A stretch of 64,000 nt of DNA from Pseudonocardia alaniniphila (GCF_022524485.1 NZ_JAKXMK010000004.1:186001-250000), one strand, 5' to 3'; counted from the stretch's first letter, positions 44,395 through 53,658 are shown. Notes: generated by a model not told the origin, from the sequence alone. Numbers and translations are program-made.

Positions 44395-44766
44395 GTGGAG
44401 CGCACCCACGAGGAACCGTCCGGCGGAGCCCGGCGGCGTCGGGCGCGGACGTCGGTGCCACGGCGTCGGCAGGTGGTTGTCCGGTTCTCTGGTCCCGAAC
44501 TGGGGTTGGTCCGAGATCGTGCGGCGCTTGCTGGCCTTGCGGTTGGTGCCTGGGTCGGGCAGGCCGCGCTCGAGGCGGCAGAAGGCGGCGTTAGCACATC
44601 GGTCGGGCTTCCGGATTTGCTGCGGCTGCATGCTGACGTCGCGCTCGCTGGGCAGGTGGTCGGTTCGGACGGCGTCGAGGTTGCCGAACGTGTGGTGTGT
44701 CTGCTCGCGCGGTTGGACGCGGCGATCGACCTCGTTGTGGCGGAGTTGGAGCGGGGCCGTCGGTGA
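44395..44766 (+). CDS. MobC-like mobilisation accessory protein
   Basis: About 123 residues from GTG 44395 (the frame is open back to 44347). An Arg-rich start (RRRRARTSVPRRRQVVVRFS) leads into a ribbon-helix-helix-like segment (GPELGLVRDRAALAGLAVGA), then helices up to LARLDAAIDLVVAELERGRR. MobC proteins bind the transfer origin and help the relaxase open it. Its TGA overlaps the GTG start of the relaxase gene. A decayed copy is at 30.9 kb. Confidence 0.8.
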   Translation: MERTHEEPSGGARRRRARTSVPRRRQVVVRFSGPELGLVRDRAALAGLAVGAWVGQAALEAAEGGVSTSVGLPDLLRLHADVALAGQVVGSDGVEVAERVVCLLARLDAAIDLVVAELERGRR

Positions 44767-46196
44767 TTACGAAGGTGGTGCATGGCTGGCGGGTCGGTGG
44801 GCTGGTTGCTTATTTGATGGGGCCGGGGCGGGCTCAGGAGCATGTGCGGCCGCGGGTGATCGCCAGTTGGGACGGGCGGGATGCGGGCTGGCAGCCGGCG
44901 CAGACCGGGCCGGGGGAATTCGACCGGGACTTGGGCCCGCTGATCCGCGCAGTGCGGGCGCCCGCTGTCGCGGCCGGTCTGCCGGAGCGGGACGTGGACG
45001 GTAAGCGTGGGTATGTGTGGCATTGCTCGGCGCGGGTCGCGGCGGGTGATCGGGTGCTGTCGGACGCGGAGTGGGCGTCTGTCGCACGCGAGCTACTCGA
45101 TGGCGCCGGCGTCGCTACGCATGGGGACGCGGGCGGGCCCCGGTGGGTGGCGATTCGGCATGCCGATGACCATGTCCATATTGCGGTGGTGCTGGTGCGG
45201 CAGGACAGCTGTCGCAGGTTCTGGCCGAGCCGGGACTACCCGCGGCTCAGGGAGACCGCGCAGCGGATCGAACAGCGCTTGGGCCTGACGGCGACTGCTG
45301 CCGCGGATGGGACGGCGGCACGTGCACCGGGGCGAGGGGAGATCGAGAAGGCTCGCCGGCAGGGCAGGGAGCCGGCACGGGTCGAGCTGGCTCGGGCGGT
45401 GCGCGTCGCAGCTGTCGCTGCCGATGGTCCGGTCGCGTTCGTCGCGGCGCTCGAGGAGGCGGGTTATCTCGTGGAGCTGCGGCGGGCGCCGTCGGGTGAT
45501 CCGCTGGGGTACAAGGTTGCTCGTCGAGGAGACATGACTGCGTCGGGCGAGCCGGTGTTCTACAGCGGGAGCAAGGTAGCGCCGGATCTGTCGCTGCCAC
45601 GGTTGATGCGGGCCTGGGACGAGGCGGCGGAGGGGCCGGAGGCGGCAGCGCCGATGGCGGCCGCGCGACGGCGGGTCGAGCGGGCTCGTGTCGCGGTAGG
45701 TGGCGCGCGCAGCGGTCGAGGTCACGAGGACCCCGACGGGATCGCCCACGCCACCCGGGATGTGCTGACCGCACTGGCTGGATATGGGGATGGGCTGAGC
45801 TCCGCTGCGGATGCGTTCGACCGTGGTGCCCGACCGCCGCGTGGTGCAGGTGTGCGGTTGGGGCGGTCGGGGGCGGGGCTTCGGCGAGTTGCGCGCCAGC
45901 TGGTCCGTCGCCGCCGCGGAACGTTCGGATCTACGAATGATGGCGGGCCGGCGATGGTTGCGTTGGTCTTGGCTTTGGCGGCCTTGTTGCGCGAGGTGGC
46001 TGCGTGGCAGCGGGAGCAAGGCCGGGAGCACCAGGCCGCTGCGTCACTGAGTGCGGCGGGCATGGCCACCAGCTGGGCCGAGACTAGAACGATGTCGCCA
46101 GCGTCCGCGACTGAGGTGCCGGGCCACGAGATGGTCACGCATCGACCACGGCGCGATCTGCCTGCGCCGCGACGCTCCGGACAGCCGCGCGGCTGA
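44763..46196 (+). CDS. relaxase/mobilisation nuclease
   Basis: A 477-residue protein from GTG 44763. The start VITKVVHGWRVGGLVAYLMG is typical of actinobacterial relaxases. The metal-binding triad is in IRHADDHVHIAVVL (around residues 131-144), with YVWHCSARVAAGDR as an earlier conserved strand. A basic middle region (EIEKARRQGREPARVELARA) follows. A hydrophobic stretch near residue 420 (MVALVLALAALLREVAAW) may be a membrane-associated helix. It nicks oriT to start transfer of one strand. No T4SS coupling gene is next to it, so it may use another machine. Confidence 0.9.
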   Translation: MITKVVHGWRVGGLVAYLMGPGRAQEHVRPRVIASWDGRDAGWQPAQTGPGEFDRDLGPLIRAVRAPAVAAGLPERDVDGKRGYVWHCSARVAAGDRVLSDAEWASVARELLDGAGVATHGDAGGPRWVAIRHADDHVHIAVVLVRQDSCRRFWPSRDYPRLRETAQRIEQRLGLTATAAADGTAARAPGRGEIEKARRQGREPARVELARAVRVAAVAADGPVAFVAALEEAGYLVELRRAPSGDPLGYKVARRGDMTASGEPVFYSGSKVAPDLSLPRLMRAWDEAAEGPEAAAPMAAARRRVERARVAVGGARSGRGHEDPDGIAHATRDVLTALAGYGDGLSSAADAFDRGARPPRGAGVRLGRSGAGLRRVARQLVRRRRGTFGSTNDGGPAMVALVLALAALLREVAAWQREQGREHQAAASLSAAGMATSWAETRTMSPASATEVPGHEMVTHRPRRDLPAPRRSGQPRG

Positions 46197-46238
46197 TCCG
46201 CATGTCGCGCCCAGGATGTCTCTCGGAGGCGGAGAAGG

Positions 46239-46859
46239 ATGCAGCGGAATCGGCAGTCGGTCAGCGTGATCGTCACGCTTGTCGGTCGGCAGGACACCAC
46301 GGTGAAGGTGCATCGGCCCAATACCGACGGTGCCGCGGTGAGCGTGCGTGTCGGGGCGGCGCTGCTTTACATGCACGATTCCGAAACCGTGGCGAAGTTC
46401 GCGCGCACATGGAATGACGCCGGTCCTGCTTCGTTGTTTCTTCCTAGGGAGACCGACCTGAGCAAGGTTGCTCCTATCGCAGGCACCTCTGAGCCCGCGG
46501 TCATGTTCGAGGCTCGTGACTGTCCACCGGCTGTCGCGCGCCTGGAACGACCGGTGGGTCGCCCGAGCTACCTTCGCGTCACGCTCGGACGTGTGCTGTT
46601 CGATGTTCGTGATCGGGGTGCGTTTCATTCCACTGCGATGGCGTTCCGCCGGGCTGAGGAGCTCGCGGTGGCCTCGTTCTACCGGCCGTGGACATTGACA
46701 CCTCGCGAACAAGCCGAACTCGCCGCGGCCCGCATTTTCCCCGCGCCGGTCAGGACGCCCGCACGTACCCGCGGCGCCGAATCGCGGATCGGGACTGCAC
46801 GTCCTTCTCCGCCGGTTCAAGCACGAACTCCGTACAGCGCTGGGGGTGCGCTCCAGTGA
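46239..46859 (+). CDS. hypothetical protein downstream of the relaxase
   Basis: A 206-residue protein. The N-terminal ~60 residues are beta-rich (SVSVIVTLVGRQDTTVKVHR, AAVSVRVGAALLYM), the middle has a helix pair (HSTAMAFRRAEELAVASFYR), and the end is a basic Pro/Arg-rich tail. No family is recognised. Its stop overlaps the start of the next gene by GTGA, so both are coupled. Position suggests a transfer-related job. Confidence 0.6.
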   Translation: MQRNRQSVSVIVTLVGRQDTTVKVHRPNTDGAAVSVRVGAALLYMHDSETVAKFARTWNDAGPASLFLPRETDLSKVAPIAGTSEPAVMFEARDCPPAVARLERPVGRPSYLRVTLGRVLFDVRDRGAFHSTAMAFRRAEELAVASFYRPWTLTPREQAELAAARIFPAPVRTPARTRGAESRIGTARPSPPVQARTPYSAGGALQ

Positions 46860-47659
46860 CCGCGTCGGACTATCCGTTGCTCGCGTTGGGCGGCTACGAG
46901 ACCTACCAGCTCGCGCACATCGCCACCTACATCGCCGAAAGCCTGGCGCGCCATCGCAGCAGTGAACGTGGCTGGGCGGGTCGGGCAGCTCGAGCGGAGG
47001 CGGTCCGGGATCTGGCTGGTGCGGCGACGGCCCTGGACACCGCGTTCGGCGCGACCGAGCCCACGCCGAGTGGCCGGCTGCCCCGACCGCTGGACGCGGC
47101 CACGTACGCGACGGCGCGGGAGCTTTTGAGCACGGGGCCGCGGTCGGCCGACGTCGTGTCGCTCGCGGGCGTGGGCGGGCACGGGTGGGCCGTGGTTGGC
47201 CAGGTCCCAGGGATCGGGGCGGTAGGTGCCGCTGCTGACACGCGCGAATTGGCGGAAGCACTTCGCTCCCATCTGCTCACCAGACCGGTCGAGGAACTGG
47301 GGCCGTGGGCGGTGACGAAGGAGCCAGTCGCAGTACCGAAATTGCCGAACCAGATTGATCTCGCGACGTTCGTCGAACGGCTCAACCCTGAGAGAGCTGA
47401 CGATCGTGTAGTTGCGCGGGCCTTGCGCGGGGTGAACCGGCGGACCGATGCCGCGATCCGGGCTCGCTTCGGCGGGTTCAACCTGGATGCTCCGTCGATT
47501 GTGCAGCCTCCTGCCGGCACCAAGCGTGCCCCATCGGCTGTCGCCCGCCGGGTGGTGCGGCCGGTCGTTCGTGGTGCGCAGCATCCAGCTGGACGCCGGT
47601 GGGGCATTCAGAGGCCCGCCGCCGCGCCGAGTGTCCCGAAGACGAGCGCCGGGCCGTAG
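46856..47659 (+). CDS. hypothetical protein of the relaxase operon
   Basis: A 267-residue protein from GTG 46856, overlapping the previous stop. The N-terminus is helical (YETYQLAHIATYIAESLARH), followed by Ala-rich helices and a small alpha/beta segment (VVSLAGVGGHGWAVVGQVPG). The last ~50 residues are Arg/Pro-rich and probably disordered. It converges on the prepilin peptidase gene with a 52-base overlap. The frame runs further upstream inside the previous gene, but the overlap start is preferred. Family unknown. Confidence 0.6.
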   Translation: MTASDYPLLALGGYETYQLAHIATYIAESLARHRSSERGWAGRAARAEAVRDLAGAATALDTAFGATEPTPSGRLPRPLDAATYATARELLSTGPRSADVVSLAGVGGHGWAVVGQVPGIGAVGAAADTRELAEALRSHLLTRPVEELGPWAVTKEPVAVPKLPNQIDLATFVERLNPERADDRVVARALRGVNRRTDAAIRARFGGFNLDAPSIVQPPAGTKRAPSAVARRVVRPVVRGAQHPAGRRWGIQRPAAAPSVPKTSAGP

Positions 47660-48195
47660 GGGACGACGCTGCGACGCTCGCGCAGACCGACGATCACGGC
47701 GGTGACGGCGACCAGCAGCACCGCGTGGATCAGGCCCTCGAGCAGGGCGTTTTGGTGGCTGACCACGATCGTCAAGGTCGGGATCAGCTTGACGTCGCCC
47801 CAGCCGAGCATGGCACCCGGCAGCGTCGCGACCAGGCTGGCGCCGGCCGTCGCGAATGCGGCGACGGCGATGCCGCGGAGGCCGGCCGAGCCGGACCCCA
47901 GGGCGACGAGGACGGTGGTCCCCAGCAGGGGACCGGTGAGCAGATCGGGAAGGCGGCCCTCGCGGGCATCAACGATTGCAGCGGCCGGACCGAGCAGCAC
48001 GAGAGGCACGAGGACGGCTGCTGGTTGCGGCCCGTACAGGACGAGGGCGAACCCGATGCCGGTAATGGCGGCGACCGCGGCGGTCTCGCTGATCCCCGGC
48101 GCCCACGGGCTGTGCATCCGCTGGCGGGCGAGCAGGAGCGCGGTGGGCCCCAGCGTCGCCGCCGCGACGCTGGCGGCGATCGGCGCGTATGTCAT
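47608..48195 (-). CDS. prepilin peptidase, A24/TadV type
   Basis: A 195-residue membrane protein with about six hydrophobic segments. The two aspartates of type IV prepilin peptidases are in AAAIVDAREGRLPD and in GWGDVKL (GxGDxK-type). It should cut the Flp and TadE-like prepilins of the same operon at the inner membrane. It lacks the N-terminal methylase domain of PilD, as is usual for TadV. It is the last gene of the Tad operon and overlaps the LysM-BTAD gene by 4 bases. Confidence 0.9.
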   Translation of the reverse strand: MTYAPIAASVAAATLGPTALLLARQRMHSPWAPGISETAAVAAITGIGFALVLYGPQPAAVLVPLVLLGPAAAIVDAREGRLPDLLTGPLLGTTVLVALGSGSAGLRGIAVAAFATAGASLVATLPGAMLGWGDVKLIPTLTIVVSHQNALLEGLIHAVLLVAVTAVIVGLRERRSVVPYGPALVFGTLGAAAGL

Positions 48196-51100
48196 GTTCG
48201 GGGCCGTCGCGGGCCGGCGGGAAGCAGTTTGTTGAGCACAGCGAAGCTGTCCGAGGCCAGTTCTTCGGGCACCTCGAAGCCGCGAGCGTCAAGCAGCAGG
48301 GTTGCGTAGAGCTCGAGTTCGGCGCGGTTGTCCTCGGCGTGGGCGATGCGCATCAGGTCGGTGAGGGGCCGGTCGAAGGCCACGTCGATGTCGACCAGCC
48401 GGGCCTGCTCGGCGGCTCGTCGGGCGAGCGCGGTGTCGCCTTCGGCGAGGGCGATGTCGACGAGTTCGTGGGCGGCGTCGACGATGAAGCCGGGGATCTG
48501 CAGGTCGTGGCGCTGGTCGTGGTTGTTCAGCCACGCGTACCCGCCGGGGCGGAGCGCGCTGAGCACCGGACCGCGGACGAGGGCGAGGGCGGCCTCGTAG
48601 TCGGTAACGGCTTCAGGGTGGCCTGCCTCGCGGCGGGCCTGCCCGCGTTTGCGGAGCCGGCGGAACAGGTCCCAGTCGAGCAGGTGTCCGCGCAGGCGGT
48701 AGGTGCTGTCGTTTTGCATGTCGCTGACGAAGGTGGCCTTCGGGTCGCCGGCCAGGCCGCGGCCGGCCCAGCGGCGGGCGCCGTAGAAGGCGTGGCGGAT
48801 GGTGGCGGGGCTGATCCGGTGGCCGTCGGGCCAGAGGTCGGTGACGGCCTTGGCCGCGGTGACGCCGGCGGGATGCAGGCTCAGGTAGACCAGCACCTCG
48901 GCGAACCAACTGGGTCGTGCGGTCGGCGTGGTCCCGGGCGCCCGGACGGTCGGCTCGCCGAGGATCGCGATCATCGGGACGGACGGCGGGCCGTCGTGAT
49001 GCCAGGCGGCGAGGTCGGCGTCGAGATGCGGGTCCTGGTGCTCCACGATGGCCAAGCGTCGCGCCGCCTCCGGATCGGCCGGGGGTGCCGGCGGAGTAGG
49101 CGTCGCGCTGGCAGCTGCTGGTGCTTCCGGCTCCTCCTCGTCGTCTTCCGCTGGTTCGTTGATCACGTCGCGGAGCGATCCGTCCTCCTGCATCCCTGCC
49201 GCCCACGGCTGCGGGTCCTGGGCAGGCCCGACCGGAAGTGCGGGCTCGTCTGTCGGGCCGAGGATCGCGGCCAGGTGGGTGCCGGCGTGCTCGGTGAGCT
49301 GTGCGACGCGCCAGGGGCCATCGTTGATGTCGGGTAGCGCGAGGGTGCCGTCATCCCCGATGAGAAGGGTGGCGTTGGAGGGATCTAGTACGACGATGGA
49401 CACCGCGGTGGTTCCGGGTGTGGTGGCCTCGAGCGCGTCGAGCCGGACACGCTCTCGCTCCCCGGGTTCATGCCCGATGAGCAGGACGGTGGGCAGCCAG
49501 GAGTCTGCGGCGACATCGCGCAGCCTTCCTTCCACGACGGACTCGATCCCGAGCCGTTCCGCCGCGGCGGCGGTGGCTGCGGCGCGGTCCTCGATTTCGG
49601 TCAGGGCGGTGTCGAGGTCGGGCATCGCGCGAAGCTGGTCCGGGTTCAGCGCTTCCAGGTCGTCGCCGAGGTCGACGAGGAGCACTTCGGTGTCTTCCGC
49701 GGTGCGACTGGTGGCGAGCTCGGCGGCGATGTGACGCAGGAGCGCTCTGGCCCGGGATCGGTTACCGCCGACGCGGAGCACAGCGCGTTGCTCCAGGTCG
49801 ATGAGCAGGGTGCGGTCGTGGTCGGTGGCGATCGATACCAGGGTGGGGAATGGTGCGCACCGACCGGATGCCTCCTCGGCGGGGACGGGAAGCGGGTCGT
49901 CGGCACCAAGCGTCCAGTCGTCGTGCTCTCCGACCGCCACGAACGGCGGCGGCATCCCGGCCCGGGCCGCGAGGGTGATCAACGCGTCCACGTCCGTCAG
50001 CCGGACCGATTGCAGGATCGGTAGCGAGATCCCGTGGTAGTTGGCGAGGCCAAGTGACCGGAGCGCGAGATCCAGGCGAGCCGTGGCCGCGGTGGGTGTG
50101 TCGGTGTTCGCTGACCACTCGATGCGGCCAGGCACGTCGGCGGGGACCGGGATCCGGTGGCGCGCAGGGCGGTGTCGGAGCTGACGGCGCCGCCGGACCG
50201 CCAGCCTCGTGAGAAGGCCACCCACCACGAGCGACGACACGCCGAGCGCCGCAATGGTCAACGCGGGGCCCGTGCTGTCGCTGTTCGTAGCTGGCGGAAC
50301 GGGTGTTGCCGCAGGTGCGGATGGTGGGGGGCTGGGAGCTGAGGTGCGCACCTCAGTCGAGGCCGTCGGAGGCGGGGGCGGGCTCTGGGGTGGCTCGACG
50401 GGCTCGGGCGCGGTGTCGGTGGGCGGTGAGGAATTCGGTGCCAGCGGGGCGGGTGTGGGCTCGGTGTTCTGCGGTGGGGTTTCGGGCAGGAACAGTGTCC
50501 AGCCGGGTTGGAGCAGATCGGGTTGTTCGAGCACGACACCTCCGGGCTGCGGGGTGGCGGTGTTCGCTGCAAAGAGCTCGTCCGCGCGGGTGGGATCGCC
50601 CAGGTACTCGCTGGCCAGCTGGGTCAGGGTGTCGCCGGGCTCGACCCGGATCGTCGCGCGGGCGTTGGCGGGCAGGATGAGTTGCCACCCGACGGTGAGC
50701 ACGGATGCCTGGGTCAGCCGGCCGCCGTCGGGTTGGGTTCGCCCGACGTTGAGGTCGTAGATCTCGCGCCAGCGCAATGGGTCGCCCAGCGTGGTCTCGG
50801 CGATCCGCCACAGCGTGTCGCGGGGCTTGACGATGTGAACCGGCCCCGTTCGGTCGGGTCGGCTCGCCGCTGGCGTGCTGGACGCGACGTCGGAGCTGAC
50901 GGTTGTGAGGGCCACTGCGGTTACGGGTGCGGCGATGGCGGGGCTGGCGCCGAGCATGGCCGCCACGAGCGCGGCGGCGATGCTGCGGCCCAGCCGAAAT
51001 CCCGGCAGGTCGATCCGGGGAGCCGTCCGATGCGCCAGCGTGGCGATCAGCTCAGCAATGATCGAGACGGCCAGGACCAGCCACGCGCAGGACCCGACCA

Positions 51101-51293
51101 GGAGGAGGAACGCCATGAGGAGGGTGCCGTCGTCGGGACGCAACAGCAGATCAACGGGGGATAACCCGGATAGCGGCACGGTGAGGAGGAGCTGTCGGGC
51201 GAGCAACCACAGCAGGAGCGGAACGCCGAACAAGATCGCGACAACCGCTACGGCCGCAGCAAAGCCGGTAGCGAACCGACGGAGTGTGATCAT
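48192..51293 (-). CDS. membrane protein with two LysM domains and a C-terminal BTAD domain
   Basis: A 1,033-residue protein. Two to three membrane helices lie in the first 130 residues. LysM domains follow at ~153-205 (HIVKPRDTLWRIAETTLGD) and ~214-268 (IRVEPGDTLTQLASEYLGD). A Pro-rich linker, another membrane helix (TIAALGVSSLVVGGLLTRLA) and a large cytoplasmic part come next. The end is a SARP-type BTAD domain (DLWPDGHRISPATIRHAFYG, DLFRRLRKRGQARREAGHPE). LysM binds peptidoglycan and BTAD is a TPR-like signalling domain, so it may link the cell wall to control of the pilus. It is known in position from actinobacterial Tad loci. Confidence 0.85.
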   Translation of the reverse strand: MITLRRFATGFAAAVAVVAILFGVPLLLWLLARQLLLTVPLSGLSPVDLLLRPDDGTLLMAFLLLVGSCAWLVLAVSIIAELIATLAHRTAPRIDLPGFRLGRSIAAALVAAMLGASPAIAAPVTAVALTTVSSDVASSTPAASRPDRTGPVHIVKPRDTLWRIAETTLGDPLRWREIYDLNVGRTQPDGGRLTQASVLTVGWQLILPANARATIRVEPGDTLTQLASEYLGDPTRADELFAANTATPQPGGVVLEQPDLLQPGWTLFLPETPPQNTEPTPAPLAPNSSPPTDTAPEPVEPPQSPPPPPTASTEVRTSAPSPPPSAPAATPVPPATNSDSTGPALTIAALGVSSLVVGGLLTRLAVRRRRQLRHRPARHRIPVPADVPGRIEWSANTDTPTAATARLDLALRSLGLANYHGISLPILQSVRLTDVDALITLAARAGMPPPFVAVGEHDDWTLGADDPLPVPAEEASGRCAPFPTLVSIATDHDRTLLIDLEQRAVLRVGGNRSRARALLRHIAAELATSRTAEDTEVLLVDLGDDLEALNPDQLRAMPDLDTALTEIEDRAAATAAAAERLGIESVVEGRLRDVAADSWLPTVLLIGHEPGERERVRLDALEATTPGTTAVSIVVLDPSNATLLIGDDGTLALPDINDGPWRVAQLTEHAGTHLAAILGPTDEPALPVGPAQDPQPWAAGMQEDGSLRDVINEPAEDDEEEPEAPAAASATPTPPAPPADPEAARRLAIVEHQDPHLDADLAAWHHDGPPSVPMIAILGEPTVRAPGTTPTARPSWFAEVLVYLSLHPAGVTAAKAVTDLWPDGHRISPATIRHAFYGARRWAGRGLAGDPKATFVSDMQNDSTYRLRGHLLDWDLFRRLRKRGQARREAGHPEAVTDYEAALALVRGPVLSALRPGGYAWLNNHDQRHDLQIPGFIVDAAHELVDIALAEGDTALARRAAEQARLVDIDVAFDRPLTDLMRIAHAEDNRAELELYATLLLDARGFEVPEELASDSFAVLNKLLPAGPRRPRT

Positions 51294-51724
51294 GGCGCTC
51301 CTCCTGGTGGTATCGCCACAAGCTGTGCGTCCGCGGTGCCCTCGCTGACGATCTCGGCCTGGCCGAGCAGGCCGAGAAGCACCGTCGGACGGGTGATCCG
51401 GACCTGCACCCGGACCCGCTGGGGTGCGACCACCGTGACGGTCCCGTCGACGCCGGCCGCGGCGAGGTATGTGCGTGCCGCGGCGATCGCCCTGGTGGGG
51501 TCGACGGCGGCGGTGCCGCGGCGCAGCGCGGCGGTGTCAAGGCTCTGGGCGGCGGTTCGGGCGGTTTCCTCGGCGATCGCGTCGGCGTTGGCAAGCCCCT
51601 GTGCGGCGCGGACCCCGTCGATGCCGAGCCCGATGACGACGAACAACGCGATCACCACGATCGCCATCGGTGCGCTGACCGCGCCGCCGCCCCGCTCCGA
51701 TGTGTGCCGTGGGTGCGTGGTCAC
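51290..51724 (-). CDS. TadG/TadE-like pseudopilin-type protein
   Basis: A 144-residue protein from GTG 51724, overlapping the upstream stop. A short leader SERGGGAVSAP precedes the membrane helix MAIVVIALFVVIGLGIDGV, as in TadE/TadG. The rest is a small exported alpha/beta domain (AQSLDTAALRRGTAAVDPTR, VQVRITRPTVLLGLL). It lacks the Glu at +5 that the other two TadE-like proteins here have, so peptidase cleavage is less sure. Confidence 0.75.
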   Translation of the reverse strand: MTTHPRHTSERGGGAVSAPMAIVVIALFVVIGLGIDGVRAAQGLANADAIAEETARTAAQSLDTAALRRGTAAVDPTRAIAAARTYLAAAGVDGTVTVVAPQRVRVQVRITRPTVLLGLLGQAEIVSEGTADAQLVAIPPGGAP

Positions 51725-52158
51725 GTGCGTTCGCGCCACTGGTCGATGGGGCTGGTGAAGATCGACGCAACGGTGCGGCTGCCCGGTGCACCGGGGAGGC
51801 CAAGGTCGGCCCAGGTGACCTCGCATCGGACCGCGGCGCTCACCGACGCCGGACTGCCGATGGGACGAGCAAATTCAGACGTATCCACGGCGACGTCCAG
51901 CGCCTGGCAGCGCAGCCCTTGCTCGGCCAGGCTGGCCGCGGCAGCCTCCCGCGCGGCCGTCACGGCTGTCGTCTCGCCGCGGTGCAGCGACGCCACCCTG
52001 GCCGCCGAGCGGGCGGCGTGATCAGCGCCAGCCTCGGCGGCCGCGAGTCGGCCCCCCGCCACCGCCAGCGCGATGAGCAGCCCGATCACGATCGAGAGGA
52101 TCGCTGCCTCGACCGATGCGCTCCCGCCCCGCTCATCGATGGCGATCGCCGCCGTCAT
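51721..52158 (-). CDS. TadE-like pseudopilin
   Basis: A 145-residue protein starting at ATG 52158, 4 bases inside the preceding gene. The leader IDERGGSASVEAAILSIVIG contains the prepilin pattern with Glu five residues after the glycine, then a membrane helix. The exported part has ARVASLHRGETTAVTAAREA and CEVTWADLGLPG with two cysteines that could pair. It is a minor pilin of the Tad machine. Confidence 0.8.
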   Translation of the reverse strand: MTAAIAIDERGGSASVEAAILSIVIGLLIALAVAGGRLAAAEAGADHAARSAARVASLHRGETTAVTAAREAAAASLAEQGLRCQALDVAVDTSEFARPIGSPASVSAAVRCEVTWADLGLPGAPGSRTVASIFTSPIDQWRERT

Positions 52159-52535
52159 GGCACGACCCGTTCGAGTCCGCCCACAGCCTCTCGAGACACC
52201 TGCAGGGGAACACCCGGGATGAGGGAGAGCCCGGTACCCTCCACCCGAACCCGCAGCAGCCCGACACCTTCGTCCACACTGGCGGTCACGGTGACGTCGG
52301 TCAGGGTCGTGCCGGCAGCCCGCGAGAGAAAGTCGCTGGCGTCGCGTTGAGCGGTCGCGATGATGGATTCGGCGCCGTAATAGCGTCCAGAGCGCAGCCC
52401 GTCCTGTGCCGCGGTCAGGGCAAGTTGCCCAGCGAAGAACAGGAGGGCGACCTGGACGACAGCGAGGATCAACAGGATCACCGCGCCCCACAACAGCGCC
52501 ATCTCAACGCTGGCGGCCCCGCCGCGCTCGTCCAC
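52155..52535 (-). CDS. TadE-like pseudopilin
   Basis: About 126 residues from GTG 52535. The leader VDERGGAASVEMALLWGAVI has the same prepilin pattern as the next gene, followed by a membrane helix LLILAVVQVALLFFAGQ. The exported domain ends with VGLLRVRVEGTGLSLIPGVP. It is a minor pilin. The frame continues upstream to 52664 but that part overlaps the Flp pilin gene and is Ser/Pro noise. Confidence 0.8.
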   Translation of the reverse strand: MDERGGAASVEMALLWGAVILLILAVVQVALLFFAGQLALTAAQDGLRSGRYYGAESIIATAQRDASDFLSRAAGTTLTDVTVTASVDEGVGLLRVRVEGTGLSLIPGVPLQVSREAVGGLERVVP

Positions 52536-52548
52536 GACCGGGCCCGGG

Positions 52549-52752
52549 TTACTTGAGGACGCCGAGCTTGTTGGCGACGAACGCCCCGACGCCGGCTGCG
52601 ATGGTGCCGGCGATGATGGCGCCCGCTGAGATGTGGAAACCCTCGTCGGTGTTGCGGCCTCCACCGCGCTCGTCGACCTGACCGATCCGGGCGCGAACGG
52701 TCCACGCGAGCTCCATCAGCCGGGCGCGGGCCCGGGTGGCGAGCAGGTTCAT
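52549..52752 (-). CDS. Flp-type major pilin-like small protein
   Basis: A 67-residue protein. The basic N-terminus is followed by QVDERGGGRNTDEGFHISAG, where a Glu stands five residues after a glycine, and a single membrane helix (AIIAGTIAAGVGAFVANKL). Size, position between TadC and TadE and this pattern fit the structural subunit of a Flp/Tad pilus in actinobacteria. The N-terminal leader of ~30 residues should be removed by the A24 peptidase. Confidence 0.75.
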   Translation of the reverse strand: MNLLATRARARLMELAWTVRARIGQVDERGGGRNTDEGFHISAGAIIAGTIAAGVGAFVANKLGVLK

Positions 52753-52773
52753 GATCGGACCTCCAGAGTGTTG

Positions 52774-53658
52774 TCAGACGCTGGTCAACAGCGCGGTACC
52801 TGCCGGGAAAAGAACCCACGCTGCGATGAGGAAGACCTGCAGCGCCCCGGGGGTGCTCATCTGCCCGCTGGCCCGATGGGCGGCGGCGTGCTCGTCGGCC
52901 AGCAGCTCGTCGCTGAGGCTCTCCGCGCGAGCGAGCAGGGTGCCGACCACCGCGGCGCCGTCCTGCCCGGCGGTTGCGGCGATGGTGGACAGGTCGGTGA
53001 GTTCGTCGATGTCCACGCGTTCGCCGAACCGGCGCAGCCCGTCCCAGGGCATCTCGCCGGCGCGTTGGGCGAGGTCGAGCTCGTCGCGTAGGCGTCGCAT
53101 CGCCCAGCTGTCGGTGAGCAGCATCCCGGGAACGGTCAGAGCGGTGGACACCCCGGCGCCGCCGCGGCGCAACAGACCGACCTGCTGAAGGTAGGAGACC
53201 AGCGCGGACCGCAACTCGTCACGCGCCTGATCGGCACGCTCCTGGATACGGCGGGCGTGGCTGGTCCAGCCGACGAGAAGCCCCACGACGCCGAGCCCCG
53301 TCGGCACCACCAAGGGGATCCCGATATCGAGCACCGCGAGAACACCGCCGAGTACCGGACCCGCGGCGGCAAGACTCAGCGCGGACGACGCGGCGCCGAT
53401 CAGGAACCGGTCGCGACCGAGGCCGAGCAGCTCGAGATCGCCGTCAGCGACCGCGATCGGGAGCCGCCGAAGAATCGGCAGCAGCAGCCGCGACCGGCTC
53501 CCACGCTCGGGCAACGCCGGTAGGGGCGTTCGCTCGTCGAGGGCGGCGAGGGCATCGGCGAGCATCGGGTGGCGGTGGGTGATAGCAGCGATGACCAGGG
53601 CAGCGGCGGTGCCGATCAATGCCCCGGCGAGCAGAACGAGAGGCAGTCCAGCGGTCAT
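52774..53658 (-). CDS. tadC: Tad inner-membrane platform protein TadC
   Basis: A 294-residue protein with the type II secretion F-domain. Membrane helices are at the start (LPLVLLAGALIGTAAALVIA), the middle (VLGGVLAVLDIGIPLVVPTG) and the end (LQVFLIAAWVLFPAGTALL). The cytoplasmic segment RDELRSALVSYLQQVGLLRR is typical. With TadB it forms the platform on which TadA works. Its start overlaps the TadB stop by 4 bases. Confidence 0.85.
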   Translation of the reverse strand: MTAGLPLVLLAGALIGTAAALVIAAITHRHPMLADALAALDERTPLPALPERGSRSRLLLPILRRLPIAVADGDLELLGLGRDRFLIGAASSALSLAAAGPVLGGVLAVLDIGIPLVVPTGLGVVGLLVGWTSHARRIQERADQARDELRSALVSYLQQVGLLRRGGAGVSTALTVPGMLLTDSWAMRRLRDELDLAQRAGEMPWDGLRRFGERVDIDELTDLSTIAATAGQDGAAVVGTLLARAESLSDELLADEHAAAHRASGQMSTPGALQVFLIAAWVLFPAGTALLTSV

